Shown here: positions 9,083 through 17,098 of the stretch, piece after piece | How positions within the stretch are numbered: position 1 is the stretch's first letter | How the letters are laid out: the number at the start of each line of letters is the position of its first letter | From: Methylobacterium sp. E-065 | GTDB lineage: Bacteria > Pseudomonadota > Alphaproteobacteria > Rhizobiales > Beijerinckiaceae | Direction: 5' to 3' | DNA length: 64,000 nt | Assembly (NCBI RefSeq): GCF_022829605.1 | Contig: NZ_JAKSYD010000112.1 | Coordinates: forward strand, 124,001 to 188,000 | Notes under the pieces: generated by a model | Told to the model about the DNA's origin: nothing | Database searches by the model: none | Seen by the model: only the letters and a program-made list of their open reading frames with translations | Program-made: the position numbers and the translations under genes

Positions 9083-10123
9083 TTACATGTTGTAAACCGG
9101 CTTCCCGTCCTTGCCCTTCACGTTCTTCCACTCTTCGTGGATCAGTGCCACGACGTTGTCCGGCAACGGAACATAGTCGAGATCCGAGGCAAGCTTGTCG
9201 CCGTTCTTGTACGCCCAGTCGAAGAACTTGAGCACATCGGCGGCCTTGGCCGGATCGGCCGGGTCCTTGTGGACCAGGATGAAGGTCGCCGCCGTGATCG
9301 GCCACGCATCCTCGCCCGCCTGATTGGTGAGCGAGATGCCGAAGCCGGGGGCCGACTTCCAGTCCGCGCTGGCGGCCGCCGCCTGGAACGCCTTGTCGTC
9401 GGGCTGCGGGAACTTGCCGGCTTTGTTCTGCAGCAGGGCGTAGGCCAGCTTGTTCTGCTTGGCGTAAGCCGACTCGACGTAGCCGACGGAATTCGGCACC
9501 TGCTTCACGGTGGCGGTCACGCCCTCGTTGCCCTTGCCGCCCTGACCGACCGGCCAGGAGATCGTCGTGGCCGCGCCGTACTCCTTCTTCCACGTCTCCG
9601 AAGCCTGGGACAGGTAGGTGGTGAAGATGTTGGTCGTGCCCGAGGCGTCGGAGCGGTAGACCGGCGTGATGTTCGTGTCGGGCAGCTTCAGACCGTCATT
9701 GAGCTTCGCGATCCGCGGATCGGTCCACTTGGCGATCTTCCCGGCGTAGATGTCGGCGAGCACGTCGCCCGTCAGCTTGAGCTTGCCCGGCTCGATTCCG
9801 GCGATGTTCACCACCGGCACCACGCCGCCCATCACGGTGGGGAACTGGACGAGGCCGTCCTTGGCCAGCTGCTCGCCCTTCAGCGGCGCATCGGTGGCGC
9901 CGAAATCGACCGTCTTGGCCTGGATCTGCTTGATCCCGCCGCCGGATCCGATCGATTGATAGTTCAGACCCGAGCCGGATTCCTTCCGGTAGGCCTCGGC
10001 CCACTTCGAGTAGACCGGGAAGGGGAACGTAGCCCCGGCTCCGGTGATGTCGGCGGCCAGCGCCGCAGACGCCAGCTGTACCGTCGCAAGGCCGACGGCG
10101 AGCGCGTAAGCGAAGGGTCTCAT
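9083..10123 (-). CDS. pstS: Phosphate-binding periplasmic protein PstS
   Basis: Periplasmic substrate-binding protein of the phosphate importer, 346 residues. A signal peptide is clear (about residues 1-24, ending ASAALAA). The mature start ITGAGATFPFPVYSKWAEAY and the motifs QSIGSGGGIKQI, VDFGATDAPL and YRSDASGTTNIFTTYL are phosphate-contact loops of PstS. It is the first gene of the pst operon. A Pho box lies about 120 bases upstream of the start, so induction under phosphate limitation is expected. Confidence 0.97.
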   Translation of the reverse strand: MRPFAYALAVGLATVQLASAALAADITGAGATFPFPVYSKWAEAYRKESGSGLNYQSIGSGGGIKQIQAKTVDFGATDAPLKGEQLAKDGLVQFPTVMGGVVPVVNIAGIEPGKLKLTGDVLADIYAGKIAKWTDPRIAKLNDGLKLPDTNITPVYRSDASGTTNIFTTYLSQASETWKKEYGAATTISWPVGQGGKGNEGVTATVKQVPNSVGYVESAYAKQNKLAYALLQNKAGKFPQPDDKAFQAAAASADWKSAPGFGISLTNQAGEDAWPITAATFILVHKDPADPAKAADVLKFFDWAYKNGDKLASDLDYVPLPDNVVALIHEEWKNVKGKDGKPVYNM

Positions 10124-10245
10124 GGAATCTCCGTTGCCGTCGGGCTAGAGCCTGCGCTGCCCCGCCGGCATGCTCATGCCCGCGGCAGAGCCTTGCGGCC
10201 GATCCTTGAGAGATCCAGCGCCAGCCGCCCGATGGCTGCGCGGTT

Positions 10246-10273
10246 ACGACAGGTAGATGACACCGGCATGACA
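10246..10273 (-). promoter_or_regulatory. Pho box of pstS, three 11-bp repeats
   Basis: Read on the minus strand, TGTCAT (10268-10273), TGTCAT (10257-10262) and TGTCGT (10246-10251) recur exactly every 11 bases. This is the TGTCA repeat and helical spacing of PhoB operators. It lies 123 bases upstream of the pstS start codon. I see no convincing -10 hexamer. PhoB binding is inferred from the motif and from phoB being in the same operon. Confidence 0.8.
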
Positions 10274-10352
10274 TCGCGCCGCAGGTCGTGCGGCACGGTT
10301 CGCGGGTCTCGCGCGTTCCTACCGGCAACGGCACGGGAAGGGACTGGGAACC

Positions 10353-10598
10353 GTGGAGGGCGAACACGCCGATTCAGCGACGGAAACCGATCCGAACTGG
10401 CTTGCCCTGCATGCCGAACGGGAGGCGGTGGAGCGCGCCCTGACCCTCGCGCAGGCACGTCAGAAGTTCAGCGGCGATCCGGAGGCGGCTGCGGCAGCGC
10501 GGCGCGAGGAGGCGGATCTGCTGAAAGATCTCGACCGGGTCCTCACCCTGATTCGAGCAGCCGAGTATCGGCGGCGGCCTGGGGCGCGCCGCTGGTGA
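10353..10598 (+). CDS. Small hypothetical helical protein
   Basis: 81 residues from a GTG start. The sequence is charged and alanine-rich, with predicted helices (EREAVERALTLAQARQKF; REEADLLKDLDRVLTLIRAAE) that suggest a short coiled coil, and it has a basic C-terminus. It has no signal peptide or membrane segment. It is divergent from pstS and converges on the NepR-like gene. The family is not recognised, and the GTG start is the least certain part. Confidence 0.5.
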   Translation: MEGEHADSATETDPNWLALHAEREAVERALTLAQARQKFSGDPEAAAAARREEADLLKDLDRVLTLIRAAEYRRRPGARRW

Positions 10599-10620
10599 AG
10601 CGTTCGAAAGCCGGATCGCG

Positions 10621-10821
10621 TTAGCCGACCCGACGCAGCTCCCGCTCCTTCTGGCGCAGGCGCAGAAGCAGCTCGACATGGGTGTCGGTGATCGGCTGCG
10701 TATCGACGCTGCCTTCATAGACGGTGCGCAGCGAGAGGCCGAGCCGACGCGTGTCGATCGTCCGCTTCGGAGGCTGTCCCACGTGCGAAAGTTCCTCGGA
10801 ATCGACGCCTGACAGCTTCAT
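10621..10821 (-). CDS. Small NepR-like protein
   Basis: 66 residues from an ATG preceded by GAGAGGGAG. The C-terminal part (LGLSLRTVYEGSVDTQPITD followed by HVELLLRL) fits the pattern of NepR anti-sigma factors: L-G-x-x-L-R-x-x-Y-[DE]-x-x-V-x-x-x-P-[IV]-x-D, then hydrophobic residues ending in L-L-x-x-L. NepR holds the general-stress sigma factor EcfG until phosphorylated PhyR releases it. Neither phyR nor ecfG is nearby, so this would be a distant paralogue. The match is by eye to a short domain, so a different small helical protein remains possible. A longer in-frame start at 10917 looks less likely. Confidence 0.5.
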   Translation of the reverse strand: MKLSGVDSEELSHVGQPPKRTIDTRRLGLSLRTVYEGSVDTQPITDTHVELLLRLRQKERELRRVG

Positions 10822-10892
10822 GGCTCCCTCTCGTCCTTCGGCCGCTCCAGATCGCTGCGGCGCCGGGATGCGAAGAGAGTCACCAAGAATGG

Positions 10893-10907
10893 TTAACGAA
10901 CCGTTAC
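10893..10907 (-). promoter_or_regulatory. CtrA-like box before the NepR-like gene
   Basis: TTAA-CGAACCG-TTAC on the plus strand matches the CtrA site TTAA-N7-TTAA except for the last base. It lies about 70 bases upstream of the NepR-like start. One mismatch leaves a real chance of coincidence. Confidence 0.35.
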
Positions 10908-10937
10908 CGTGAACCAATGGTTAAGCTTACCTGTCAG

Positions 10938-12611
10938 TTAACCGTCAGCGCCTTGAAGAAGCCGCGCAGCCGCCGCGCGGGCTTCATCGGTCACCGTTGC
11001 CCCCGCGAGCATCCGGGCAATCTCCTCCCGGCGCTCGGCCACCGGCAGGCTGGCGACCCGGGTAGCGACACGGCCGGCCCCTTTCACGGGCGCCTTCGCG
11101 ATCAGGAAATGCGTCTCGGCGCGAGCCGCGACCTGCGGCGCATGGGTGACGGCAACCACCTGTACGGTCGCGGCCAGGCGTGCCAGGCGCAGCCCGATGG
11201 CATCCGCGACGGCACCGCCGACGCCGGTGTCGATCTCGTCGAAGATCAGGGTTGGGGCCGAACCCTTGTCGGCCAGCACCACCTTCAGGGCGAGCATGAA
11301 CCGCGACAACTCGCCGCCCGAGGCGACCTTCATCATCGGTCCGGGCTTGGTGCCGGGATTGGTCTGCGCCCAGAACTCGACCCTGTCGGTGCCGGCCGGA
11401 TCGCGCGATTCCGGGTCGGTGACGATCTCGGTGATGAACCGAGCGCGCTCGAGCTTCAGGGGTGGCAGCTCGGCCTTCACGGCGGCGTCGAGTTGCTTGG
11501 CGGCGCGGCGGCGACCGGCACTCAGCTTCTCGGCGGCCTCGGCATAGGCAGCCTCCGCGGTGGCAAGAGTCTGTTCGAGGCCTGCCAGTGCCGCTTCGCC
11601 GGCATCGATCGCCGCAACGTCGCCGGCGTAGCGCTCGGCAAGCACCGCAAGATCGTCGGCCGCGACGTCGTATTTGCGGGCGCCCGCCCGCAGCGCGAAC
11701 AGCCGTTCCTCGACCCGCTCGAGGTCGCGGGGATCGAACTCGGTCTCCGCCACCGCCGCGTCGAGCACGGCACGGGCCTCGTCGAGGGCTACGATCGCCG
11801 CGTCGAGGGCGTTGACGCAGGGATCGACGAGGGCGGGGAGCTGCGACGCGCGGCGCTCCAGTTTGCGCAGGGCGGCCGAGATGTGGGGCACCCCGGAATG
11901 GGTCCCGCCCACCGCTTCCAACGCCGCATTGAGTTCGCGCGCGACCTTCTCGGATTGCTGCATGATGCTGCGGCGTTCGGCGAGCTGAGCCTCCTCGCCG
12001 GGTTGCGGCGCGAGTGCGGCCAGCTCCTCCACGGCGTGACGCAGAAAATCGGCCTCCTTGCGGGCCGCCTCCACCCGCGCGCGGTGCTCGGCGAGGTCGG
12101 ATCGGGCGGTGCGGACCGCGCGGGCGGCCGCCGCGACCTTGGTGAGCTGGCCCTGTAGGCCGCCGAACGCATCGAGGATCGCCCGGTGCGAGGCCGAATC
12201 GGCCAACGCCCGGTCGTCGTGTTGTCCGTGGATCTCGACCAGGGCCGCGCCGATCGCGCGCAGGACCTGGACGCCCACCGGCTGGTCGTTGACGAAGGCG
12301 CGGGTGCGGCCGTCCGCCATCTGGCTCCGGCGCAGGATCAGATCGCCCTCCGTGTCGATCTCGGCCTCCGTGGCGATCCGGCGAGCCGGATGGTCCAGGG
12401 GCAGATCGAACACGGCGGTGACGACGCCCTGCGCCTCACCGTGCCGGACGAGGCGGCCATCGCCACGCCCGCCCAGCGCCAGCGCGAAGGCGTCGAGCAG
12501 GATCGATTTGCCCGCGCCCGTCTCCCCGGTCAGGACGCTGAGGCCCGTCCGGAAATTCAGTTCGAGACGGTCGATCAGAACGATGTCGCGGATCGCGAGC
12601 TGCGCCAGCAT
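10938..12611 (-). CDS. recN: DNA repair protein RecN
   Basis: SMC-like ATPase that acts at DNA double-strand breaks with RecA. The 557 residues have an N-terminal Walker A (GETGAGKSILLDAF, near residue 30), two coiled-coil arms through the centre, and C-terminal ABC signature and Walker B motifs (VASGGELSRFMLALK; PTLIFDEIDTGVGG). The starting LAQLAIRDIVLIDRLEL is typical. It follows bamD, as in many alphaproteobacteria. A hairpin terminator lies between the two genes, so recN probably has its own promoter. Confidence 0.96.
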   Translation of the reverse strand: MLAQLAIRDIVLIDRLELNFRTGLSVLTGETGAGKSILLDAFALALGGRGDGRLVRHGEAQGVVTAVFDLPLDHPARRIATEAEIDTEGDLILRRSQMADGRTRAFVNDQPVGVQVLRAIGAALVEIHGQHDDRALADSASHRAILDAFGGLQGQLTKVAAAARAVRTARSDLAEHRARVEAARKEADFLRHAVEELAALAPQPGEEAQLAERRSIMQQSEKVARELNAALEAVGGTHSGVPHISAALRKLERRASQLPALVDPCVNALDAAIVALDEARAVLDAAVAETEFDPRDLERVEERLFALRAGARKYDVAADDLAVLAERYAGDVAAIDAGEAALAGLEQTLATAEAAYAEAAEKLSAGRRRAAKQLDAAVKAELPPLKLERARFITEIVTDPESRDPAGTDRVEFWAQTNPGTKPGPMMKVASGGELSRFMLALKVVLADKGSAPTLIFDEIDTGVGGAVADAIGLRLARLAATVQVVAVTHAPQVAARAETHFLIAKAPVKGAGRVATRVASLPVAERREEIARMLAGATVTDEARAAAARLLQGADG

Positions 12612-12699
12612 GCGGCGGGGGCATTCCTCAGGAGGGGACCGCAGACATAAGGCCGTCGCGGCGCCGATTCACCCCAAAAATGCGACGCACAATGGGAAA

Positions 12700-12723
12700 G
12701 GCCCGGAGCGAACGCTCCGGGCC
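12700..12723 (-). terminator. Rho-independent terminator after bamD
   Basis: A perfect 11-bp GC-rich stem (GGCCCGGAGCG) with a two-base loop is followed on the minus strand by TTTCCCATT. It lies 88 bases past the bamD stop. The T-run is short, as is usual in high-GC genomes. Confidence 0.7.
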
Positions 12724-12757
12724 TCAATGTGTTCGTGGCGGCCGACCTGTCCTATCA

Positions 12758-12789
12758 GGGTTTCGAAAGGTCGAGAGCTTTGGAAACCC
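12758..12789. repeat. Partial copy of the palindromic repeat seen at 4491-4597
   Basis: Arms GGGTTTC/GAAACCC (12758-12764, 12783-12789) and AAAG/CTTT enclose a loop related to the third hairpin at 4580-4597 (shared TCTCGACCTTT in one orientation). It sits just downstream of the bamD stop, beside a normal terminator. Confidence 0.5.
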
Positions 12790-12811
12790 GGCAAGCAGGT
12801 CAAACCGCTTT

Positions 12812-13693
12812 TCACTCGGCCGATGCGGTCTTACCGGCGACCGAGCGGTAGATCTTCGACAGGAACGAGGCCTTCTCCTCCCGCGGCTCGAGGCCGTTCT
12901 GGGCGAGGAGCGCATGCGCGTCCTTGTACCAGGAGCTGTCCGGGAAGTTGTGGCCGAGCACTGCGGCGGCGTTCTGCGCCTCCTGGGTGATGCCGAGCGC
13001 CCAGTAGGCCTCGGTCAGGCGCTCCAGCGCCTCCTCGGCGTGGCGGGTGGTCTGGTACTTGGAGACCACGTCACGGAAGCGGTTGATCGCCGCCGGGAAG
13101 TTGCGCCGCTCCAGGTAGAAGCGCCCGACTTCCATCTCCTTGCCGGCGAGCTGATCGCGGGTGATCTGGATCTTCGCCTTCGCGTCGATGGCGTATTCCG
13201 AGGTCGGATACTTCTGGACGAGTTCCTGAAGCGCCGTCAGCGCCTTCTCGGACCGCTCCTGATCGCGGGTCACATCCGGGATCTGCTTATAGTTCGACAT
13301 CGCCATCAGGTACTGCGCGTAGGCCGCATCCTTGCTGGCCGGGTGCCGCTGCAGGTAGCGCTTCGAGGCGCTGATCGCGTCGTCGTACTTCTGGCCTTCG
13401 TAGTTGGCGTAAGCTGTCATGAGCAGCGCCTTCCGGGACCACTCGGAATACTGGTACTGCTTGTCGAGGCTGTCGAACTTCTTGACCGCGCCGTCGTAGT
13501 CGCTGTCCTCAAGCTTGGCCAAGCCATCGCTGTAGAGCTTGTCGGCCGGAATGTCCGGAACGACCTCCGGCTTGTACTTCTCGGAAAACAGATTGGTCGG
13601 GTCGAAATCGCAGCCGCCCAGGCCCAGGCCGAGGATGGCCACGAGAGGCGCCGCGAAGGCTGCCGCCCGGCGGAAACGAATGGTGACAGGCAT
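12812..13693 (-). CDS. bamD: Outer-membrane assembly lipoprotein BamD
   Basis: Lipoprotein of the BAM complex, which inserts beta-barrel proteins in the outer membrane. The 293 residues have a lipoprotein signal with lipobox LGGC (lipidated cysteine C28). TPR-like repeats follow, with typical lines such as YQYSEWSRKALLMTAYANYE, ASKRYLQRHPASKDAAYAQY and PTSEYAIDAK. I chose the ATG at 13693, which gives a proper signal peptide and has a GGAAAGAG ribosome site; an upstream in-frame ATG at 13783 would bury it. It lies between lpxC and recN. Confidence 0.95.
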   Translation of the reverse strand: MPVTIRFRRAAAFAAPLVAILGLGLGGCDFDPTNLFSEKYKPEVVPDIPADKLYSDGLAKLEDSDYDGAVKKFDSLDKQYQYSEWSRKALLMTAYANYEGQKYDDAISASKRYLQRHPASKDAAYAQYLMAMSNYKQIPDVTRDQERSEKALTALQELVQKYPTSEYAIDAKAKIQITRDQLAGKEMEVGRFYLERRNFPAAINRFRDVVSKYQTTRHAEEALERLTEAYWALGITQEAQNAAAVLGHNFPDSSWYKDAHALLAQNGLEPREEKASFLSKIYRSVAGKTASAE

Positions 13694-13883
13694 CTGGCGC
13701 TCTTTCCCGGAAGCGGCGCCATCCCGCGCCGTCATGCCATCGCGTGCGTGGATCCGGCCTTCTGAGCCGAACCCGCCGTTCACGGACCGTTAAACCGTGA
13801 CGTTTGATTCGGGCACGAAAGCGGCAAGGCTGAGGCGGTACGGAACGATCGCCAAGTGTGGCTTGCGGACCACAGGTTGATCG

Positions 13884-14831
13884 TCAGAGGTCGCCCGCGA
13901 AGGCGGCGATGCCCAAACCGACGCCGAGTTCCGAGAGGACGGTCTCGCGGCGCGGGCCCTGCGCCTCGACGATCGCGTAATTGGCCCGGTCGGCCAGAAG
14001 GGCGGAGAGGACACCGACATTCATCCGGTGGCCGCCGCAATAGGAGCGGTACGCGCCCTGGATCGGCAGGCCGGCCAAGGCGAGGTCGCCGATCGCGTCG
14101 AGGATCTTGTGGCGGACGAATTCGTCCGGGAAGCGCAGACCTTCGGGGTTGACCACCGCGGTCTCGCCGACCGCCACGGTGTTCTCCAGGGAAGCACCGA
14201 GGGCGAAGCCCGCCTTCCAGTAGCGTTCCACGTCCCGCATCATCCCGAAGGTGCGGGCACCGGCGATCTCACGGCGGTAGGTGGCGGGCGAGAGGTCCAT
14301 GGCCCGGCGCGAGCGGCCGATGACCGGGCTCTCGAAATCGATCTCCACATCGAGGCGGAAGCCCCGGTCGATCGGCCGGAGTTCCGCGAAGGACCGGCCG
14401 GTCTCGATGCGGACGTGTTGCAGCACCTTGAGCCAGCGCCGGGGCGCGCCGCATGTGGCGATTCCGACTTGATCGATCGCCTTCACGAAGGGAAGTGCAG
14501 AGCCGTCGAGGATGGGCATCTCGGGCCCGTCGATCTCGATCAGGGCGTTGTCGACGCCCAGCCCGTAGAGGGCGGACATCAGATGCTCGACGGTTGCCAC
14601 CGCCCCCGTCTCGACGTCGCCCAGGACGGTGCAGAGCTCCGTGGCGGAAACGAGGGCGTGATGCGCCTTGATCAGGCGGTCATTGCCGTGGGGCGTGCCG
14701 GTGCGGAGGAAAGCAATACCGTGATTGGCGGGTGCGGGCCTGAGCGTGATCTCGGCGGGGTTCCCGGAATGAACCCCGATACCCGAGAGAGTCGCCGGCC
14801 CTTTAAGGGTCGTCTGTTTCAGCGTACGCAT
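13884..14831 (-). CDS. lpxC: UDP-3-O-acyl-N-acetylglucosamine deacetylase LpxC
   Basis: Zinc hydrolase that commits UDP-acyl-GlcNAc to lipid A synthesis. The 315 residues contain the zinc ligands H83 (VEHLMSALYG), H241 and D245 (RHKILDAIGD), general base E82 and catalytic H268 (YCGGHRMN). The N-terminal QTTLKGPATLSGIGVHSG is family-typical. It follows ftsZ but is separated by 437 bases holding a terminator, CtrA-type boxes and a sigma70-like promoter, so it is probably transcribed apart from the dcw operon. Confidence 0.97.
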   Translation of the reverse strand: MRTLKQTTLKGPATLSGIGVHSGNPAEITLRPAPANHGIAFLRTGTPHGNDRLIKAHHALVSATELCTVLGDVETGAVATVEHLMSALYGLGVDNALIEIDGPEMPILDGSALPFVKAIDQVGIATCGAPRRWLKVLQHVRIETGRSFAELRPIDRGFRLDVEIDFESPVIGRSRRAMDLSPATYRREIAGARTFGMMRDVERYWKAGFALGASLENTVAVGETAVVNPEGLRFPDEFVRHKILDAIGDLALAGLPIQGAYRSYCGGHRMNVGVLSALLADRANYAIVEAQGPRRETVLSELGVGLGIAAFAGDL

Positions 14832-14969
14832 TCCTTAGCCCCCGGCCGCGATCAGGCTCCGCCATTCCAACCGGGAATGGGCGAACACTGACTGATCCGT
14901 CCGCTGCTTGATGCCCCTGCTCACGCGATCAGGTTGTATCCCGATGCATGTCTCGTCGGTCTTGATGCT

Positions 14970-14998
14970 TCTATAGCTGCACCGCACAGGGCAGCCAA
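14970..14998 (-). promoter_or_regulatory. Predicted sigma70-type promoter of lpxC
   Basis: On the minus strand, TTGGCT (14993-14998) and TATAGA (14970-14975) are separated by exactly 17 bases. A start near 14963 would leave a leader of about 130 bases before lpxC. Confidence 0.5.
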
Positions 14999-15071
14999 AT
15001 CACGGATTCTTACGCTCTGTTACAGACACGCTTGCGGTCCGGCAGACGCAAAATGCTGTGAGATCAAGGGC

Positions 15072-15097
15072 TTAAAAAGTGGTTAACGCGTGGCTAA
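15072..15097 (-). promoter_or_regulatory. Double CtrA box upstream of lpxC
   Basis: TTAA (15072), TTAA (15083) and CTAA (15094) recur every 11 bases, giving one perfect TTAA-N7-TTAA site and an overlapping TTAA-N7-CTAA site. CtrA is the cell-cycle regulator of alphaproteobacteria. The boxes lie about 75 bases upstream of the predicted lpxC -35 element. Binding is inferred from the motif alone. Confidence 0.6.
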
Positions 15098-15218
15098 CCC
15101 AGGGCCGATCTGTGTCATGGATGCACCACGGGTCCCCGCTTCCCACAGCTCAAGCATCTGCGAGCGCGCCAAAGTCCCAGATGGCCCTAACCTGAAGTTG
15201 AATATGTCCCACGCGAAA

Positions 15219-15240
15219 GGCCGGCGGTCGCCCGCCGGCC
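15219..15240 (-). terminator. Terminator hairpin after ftsZ
   Basis: A perfect 9-bp GC stem (GGCCGGCGG, loop TCGC) is followed on the minus strand by TTTCGCG. It lies about 28 bases past the ftsZ stop and closes the dcw cluster. Confidence 0.65.
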
Positions 15241-15268
15241 CTCCCCGTCGCCGCAGTGCAGCGGCTGA

Positions 15269-17011
15269 TTAATTCGCCTGGCGGCGGAGGAAAGCCGGGA
15301 TCTCCAGCTGGTCGTCGTCCATCATCCGGCTCTGGGGCGCGACGCGGCCCTGGGCGTCGAGATGGCCCTGGGCCGGACGGTATTGCGGGACTGCTGGCGT
15401 GGCCGGTGCGCGCGGTGCCGGCGGCACGTGGGGCTGGGCCATCTGGGGCAGCGGCGCGGCCGGGTTCGCCCGAGCCGCGGGCGCACCCTCGATCTCGTCG
15501 CGCCGACCGCCGAAGCCCACCGTAGCCAGCCGCCGCAGGAGCGAGGTCCGCTTCGATTCCGGAGCCGCCTCCTCCGCCGCGCGATTGGCCAGGATCTGGT
15601 TCTGGGCGATCGGCGGCAGCTCGTGGATCTGCGGCATGCGCGGGGCGCGGGCGAGCGGCGTGCCGCCCGGGGCGGCCGGGCGCGGCGGCACGAACGGGCC
15701 TGCCTGGTACTGCGGCGCGGGCTCGGCCGGCAACGGCGCGGGCGGCGGGGTGAAGTGGGCCGCAGCGCGGGGCTGAACCGGAGCGAGCACCACGTCGTCG
15801 CGGTTCATCGGGGCGGCGGGCTCGCGGTTGACCAGCGCCTCGGACCGCATCTCGGGGGCCTGAAGCGGCGCGGGGGCCGGCATCTGGCTGGTGATGGGGG
15901 CCGGAGCGACCGATTCCGCGCGGATACTCGGCACCGGCGAGGCGGCGCGCGTACGGGCCTCGGCGCGCAGGCGCTCGGCAACCTCGGCGATACGCTGCTC
16001 GGTCTCGGCGATGGCCGGGTTGTTGGGCGAGTTCGCCGAGATCAGGGCCGGCTCGATGCCGGTGGCAACCACCGACACGCGGATGATGCCGTCCAGGCTC
16101 TCGTCGAAGGTGGCGCCCAGGATGATGTTGGCGTCCTGATCGACCTCCTCGCGGATGCGGGTGGCGGCCTCGTCGAGCTCGTACAGGGTCAGGTCGGAGC
16201 CGCCGGTGATCGAGATCAGCAGGCCGCGGGCGCCCTTCATCGAGACGTCGTCGAGCAGCGGGTTGGCGATGGCGGCCTCCGCGGCGCGGTTGGCGCGCTT
16301 CTCGCCCGACGCCTCACCTGTGCCCATCATGGCCTTGCCCATGCCGCGCATGATCGCCCGCACGTCGGCGAAGTCGAGGTTGATGAGACCCTCCTTCACC
16401 ATCAGGTCGGTGATGCAGGCGACGCCCGAGTAGAGCACCTGGTCGGCCATCGCGAAGGCGTCCGCGAAGGTGGTCTTCTCGTTGGCGACCCGGAACAGGT
16501 TCTGGTTCGGGATCACGATCAGGGTGTCGACCGCGGCCTGCAACTCCTGGATGCCGCTCTCGGCGGTCCGCATCCGGCGGACGCCCTCGAACTGGAACGG
16601 CTTGGTGACGACGCCGACCGTCAGGATTCCCATGTCGCGGGCCGCCCGGGCGATGACCGGCGCCGCGCCGGTGCCGGTGCCGCCGCCCATGCCGGCGGTG
16701 ATGAAGCACATGTGTGCGCCCGAGAGCTGATCGCGGATCTCGTCGATCACCTCGTCGGCGGCGGCCGAGCCGACCTCCGGGTGCGAGCCGGCGCCGAGGC
16801 CCTGGGTCACGCCCAGACCCATCTGGATCACCCGCTCGGCCTTCGAGGAGGTGAGCGCCTGCGCGTCGGTGTTGGCCACGACGAACTCGCAGCCCAGCAG
16901 GCCCGACTCAATCATGTTGTTGACCGCGTTGCCGCCGGCGCCACCGACGCCGAAGACGGTGATGCGGGGCTTCAGTTCCCGGATGTCCGGCGCCTGGAGG
17001 GTGATGGCCAT
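15269..17011 (-). CDS. ftsZ: Cell division GTPase FtsZ
   Basis: Tubulin-like GTPase that forms the division ring. The 580 residues show the tubulin signature GGGTGTG (around 109-115), the T3 and T7 loop regions and a globular core to about residue 320. A disordered linker of about 230 residues, rich in Pro, Ala and Gln, follows. The protein ends in the conserved C-terminal peptide ([14 protein letters not shown]), which binds FtsA and other partners. The long linker is usual in Rhizobiales and explains the size against 383 residues in E. coli. It is the last dcw gene, 87 bases after ftsA, and is followed by a terminator. Confidence 0.98.
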   Translation of the reverse strand: MAITLQAPDIRELKPRITVFGVGGAGGNAVNNMIESGLLGCEFVVANTDAQALTSSKAERVIQMGLGVTQGLGAGSHPEVGSAAADEVIDEIRDQLSGAHMCFITAGMGGGTGTGAAPVIARAARDMGILTVGVVTKPFQFEGVRRMRTAESGIQELQAAVDTLIVIPNQNLFRVANEKTTFADAFAMADQVLYSGVACITDLMVKEGLINLDFADVRAIMRGMGKAMMGTGEASGEKRANRAAEAAIANPLLDDVSMKGARGLLISITGGSDLTLYELDEAATRIREEVDQDANIILGATFDESLDGIIRVSVVATGIEPALISANSPNNPAIAETEQRIAEVAERLRAEARTRAASPVPSIRAESVAPAPITSQMPAPAPLQAPEMRSEALVNREPAAPMNRDDVVLAPVQPRAAAHFTPPPAPLPAEPAPQYQAGPFVPPRPAAPGGTPLARAPRMPQIHELPPIAQNQILANRAAEEAAPESKRTSLLRRLATVGFGGRRDEIEGAPAARANPAAPLPQMAQPHVPPAPRAPATPAVPQYRPAQGHLDAQGRVAPQSRMMDDDQLEIPAFLRRQAN

Positions 17012-17073
17012 GGTGTCGAGCCTCTCGCTAACTGTGCTGTCCGTGCGACGCCGTGGCGCCGGATACTCTTCGA

Positions 17074-17090
17074 CCCACCCGTGGGGTGGG
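17074..17090. other. Hairpin in the ftsA-ftsZ gap
   Basis: CCCACCC (17074-17080) and GGGTGGG (17084-17090) form a 7-bp stem with a GTG loop just past the ftsA stop. It may affect message processing or FtsZ levels; no T-run follows. Confidence 0.4.
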
Positions 17091-17098
17091 GGCGAAAC

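Larger units (their letters stand above)
14832..15268. other. 437-base gap between ftsZ and lpxC
   Basis: No convincing gene lies here; one plus-strand frame of about 60 codons at 15090-15272 has no family character. Reading toward lpxC, it holds the ftsZ terminator (15219-15240), three phased CtrA half-sites (15072-15097) and a promoter (14970-14998). The stretch near 14940-15100 is more AT-rich than the genes around it, as expected for a regulatory region. Confidence 0.6.

Noticed and set aside
15090..15272. 60-codon plus-strand frame in the ftsZ-lpxC gap
   Set aside because: It overlaps the ftsZ terminator and the end of ftsZ, has low-complexity Arg/Pro composition and no ribosome site.
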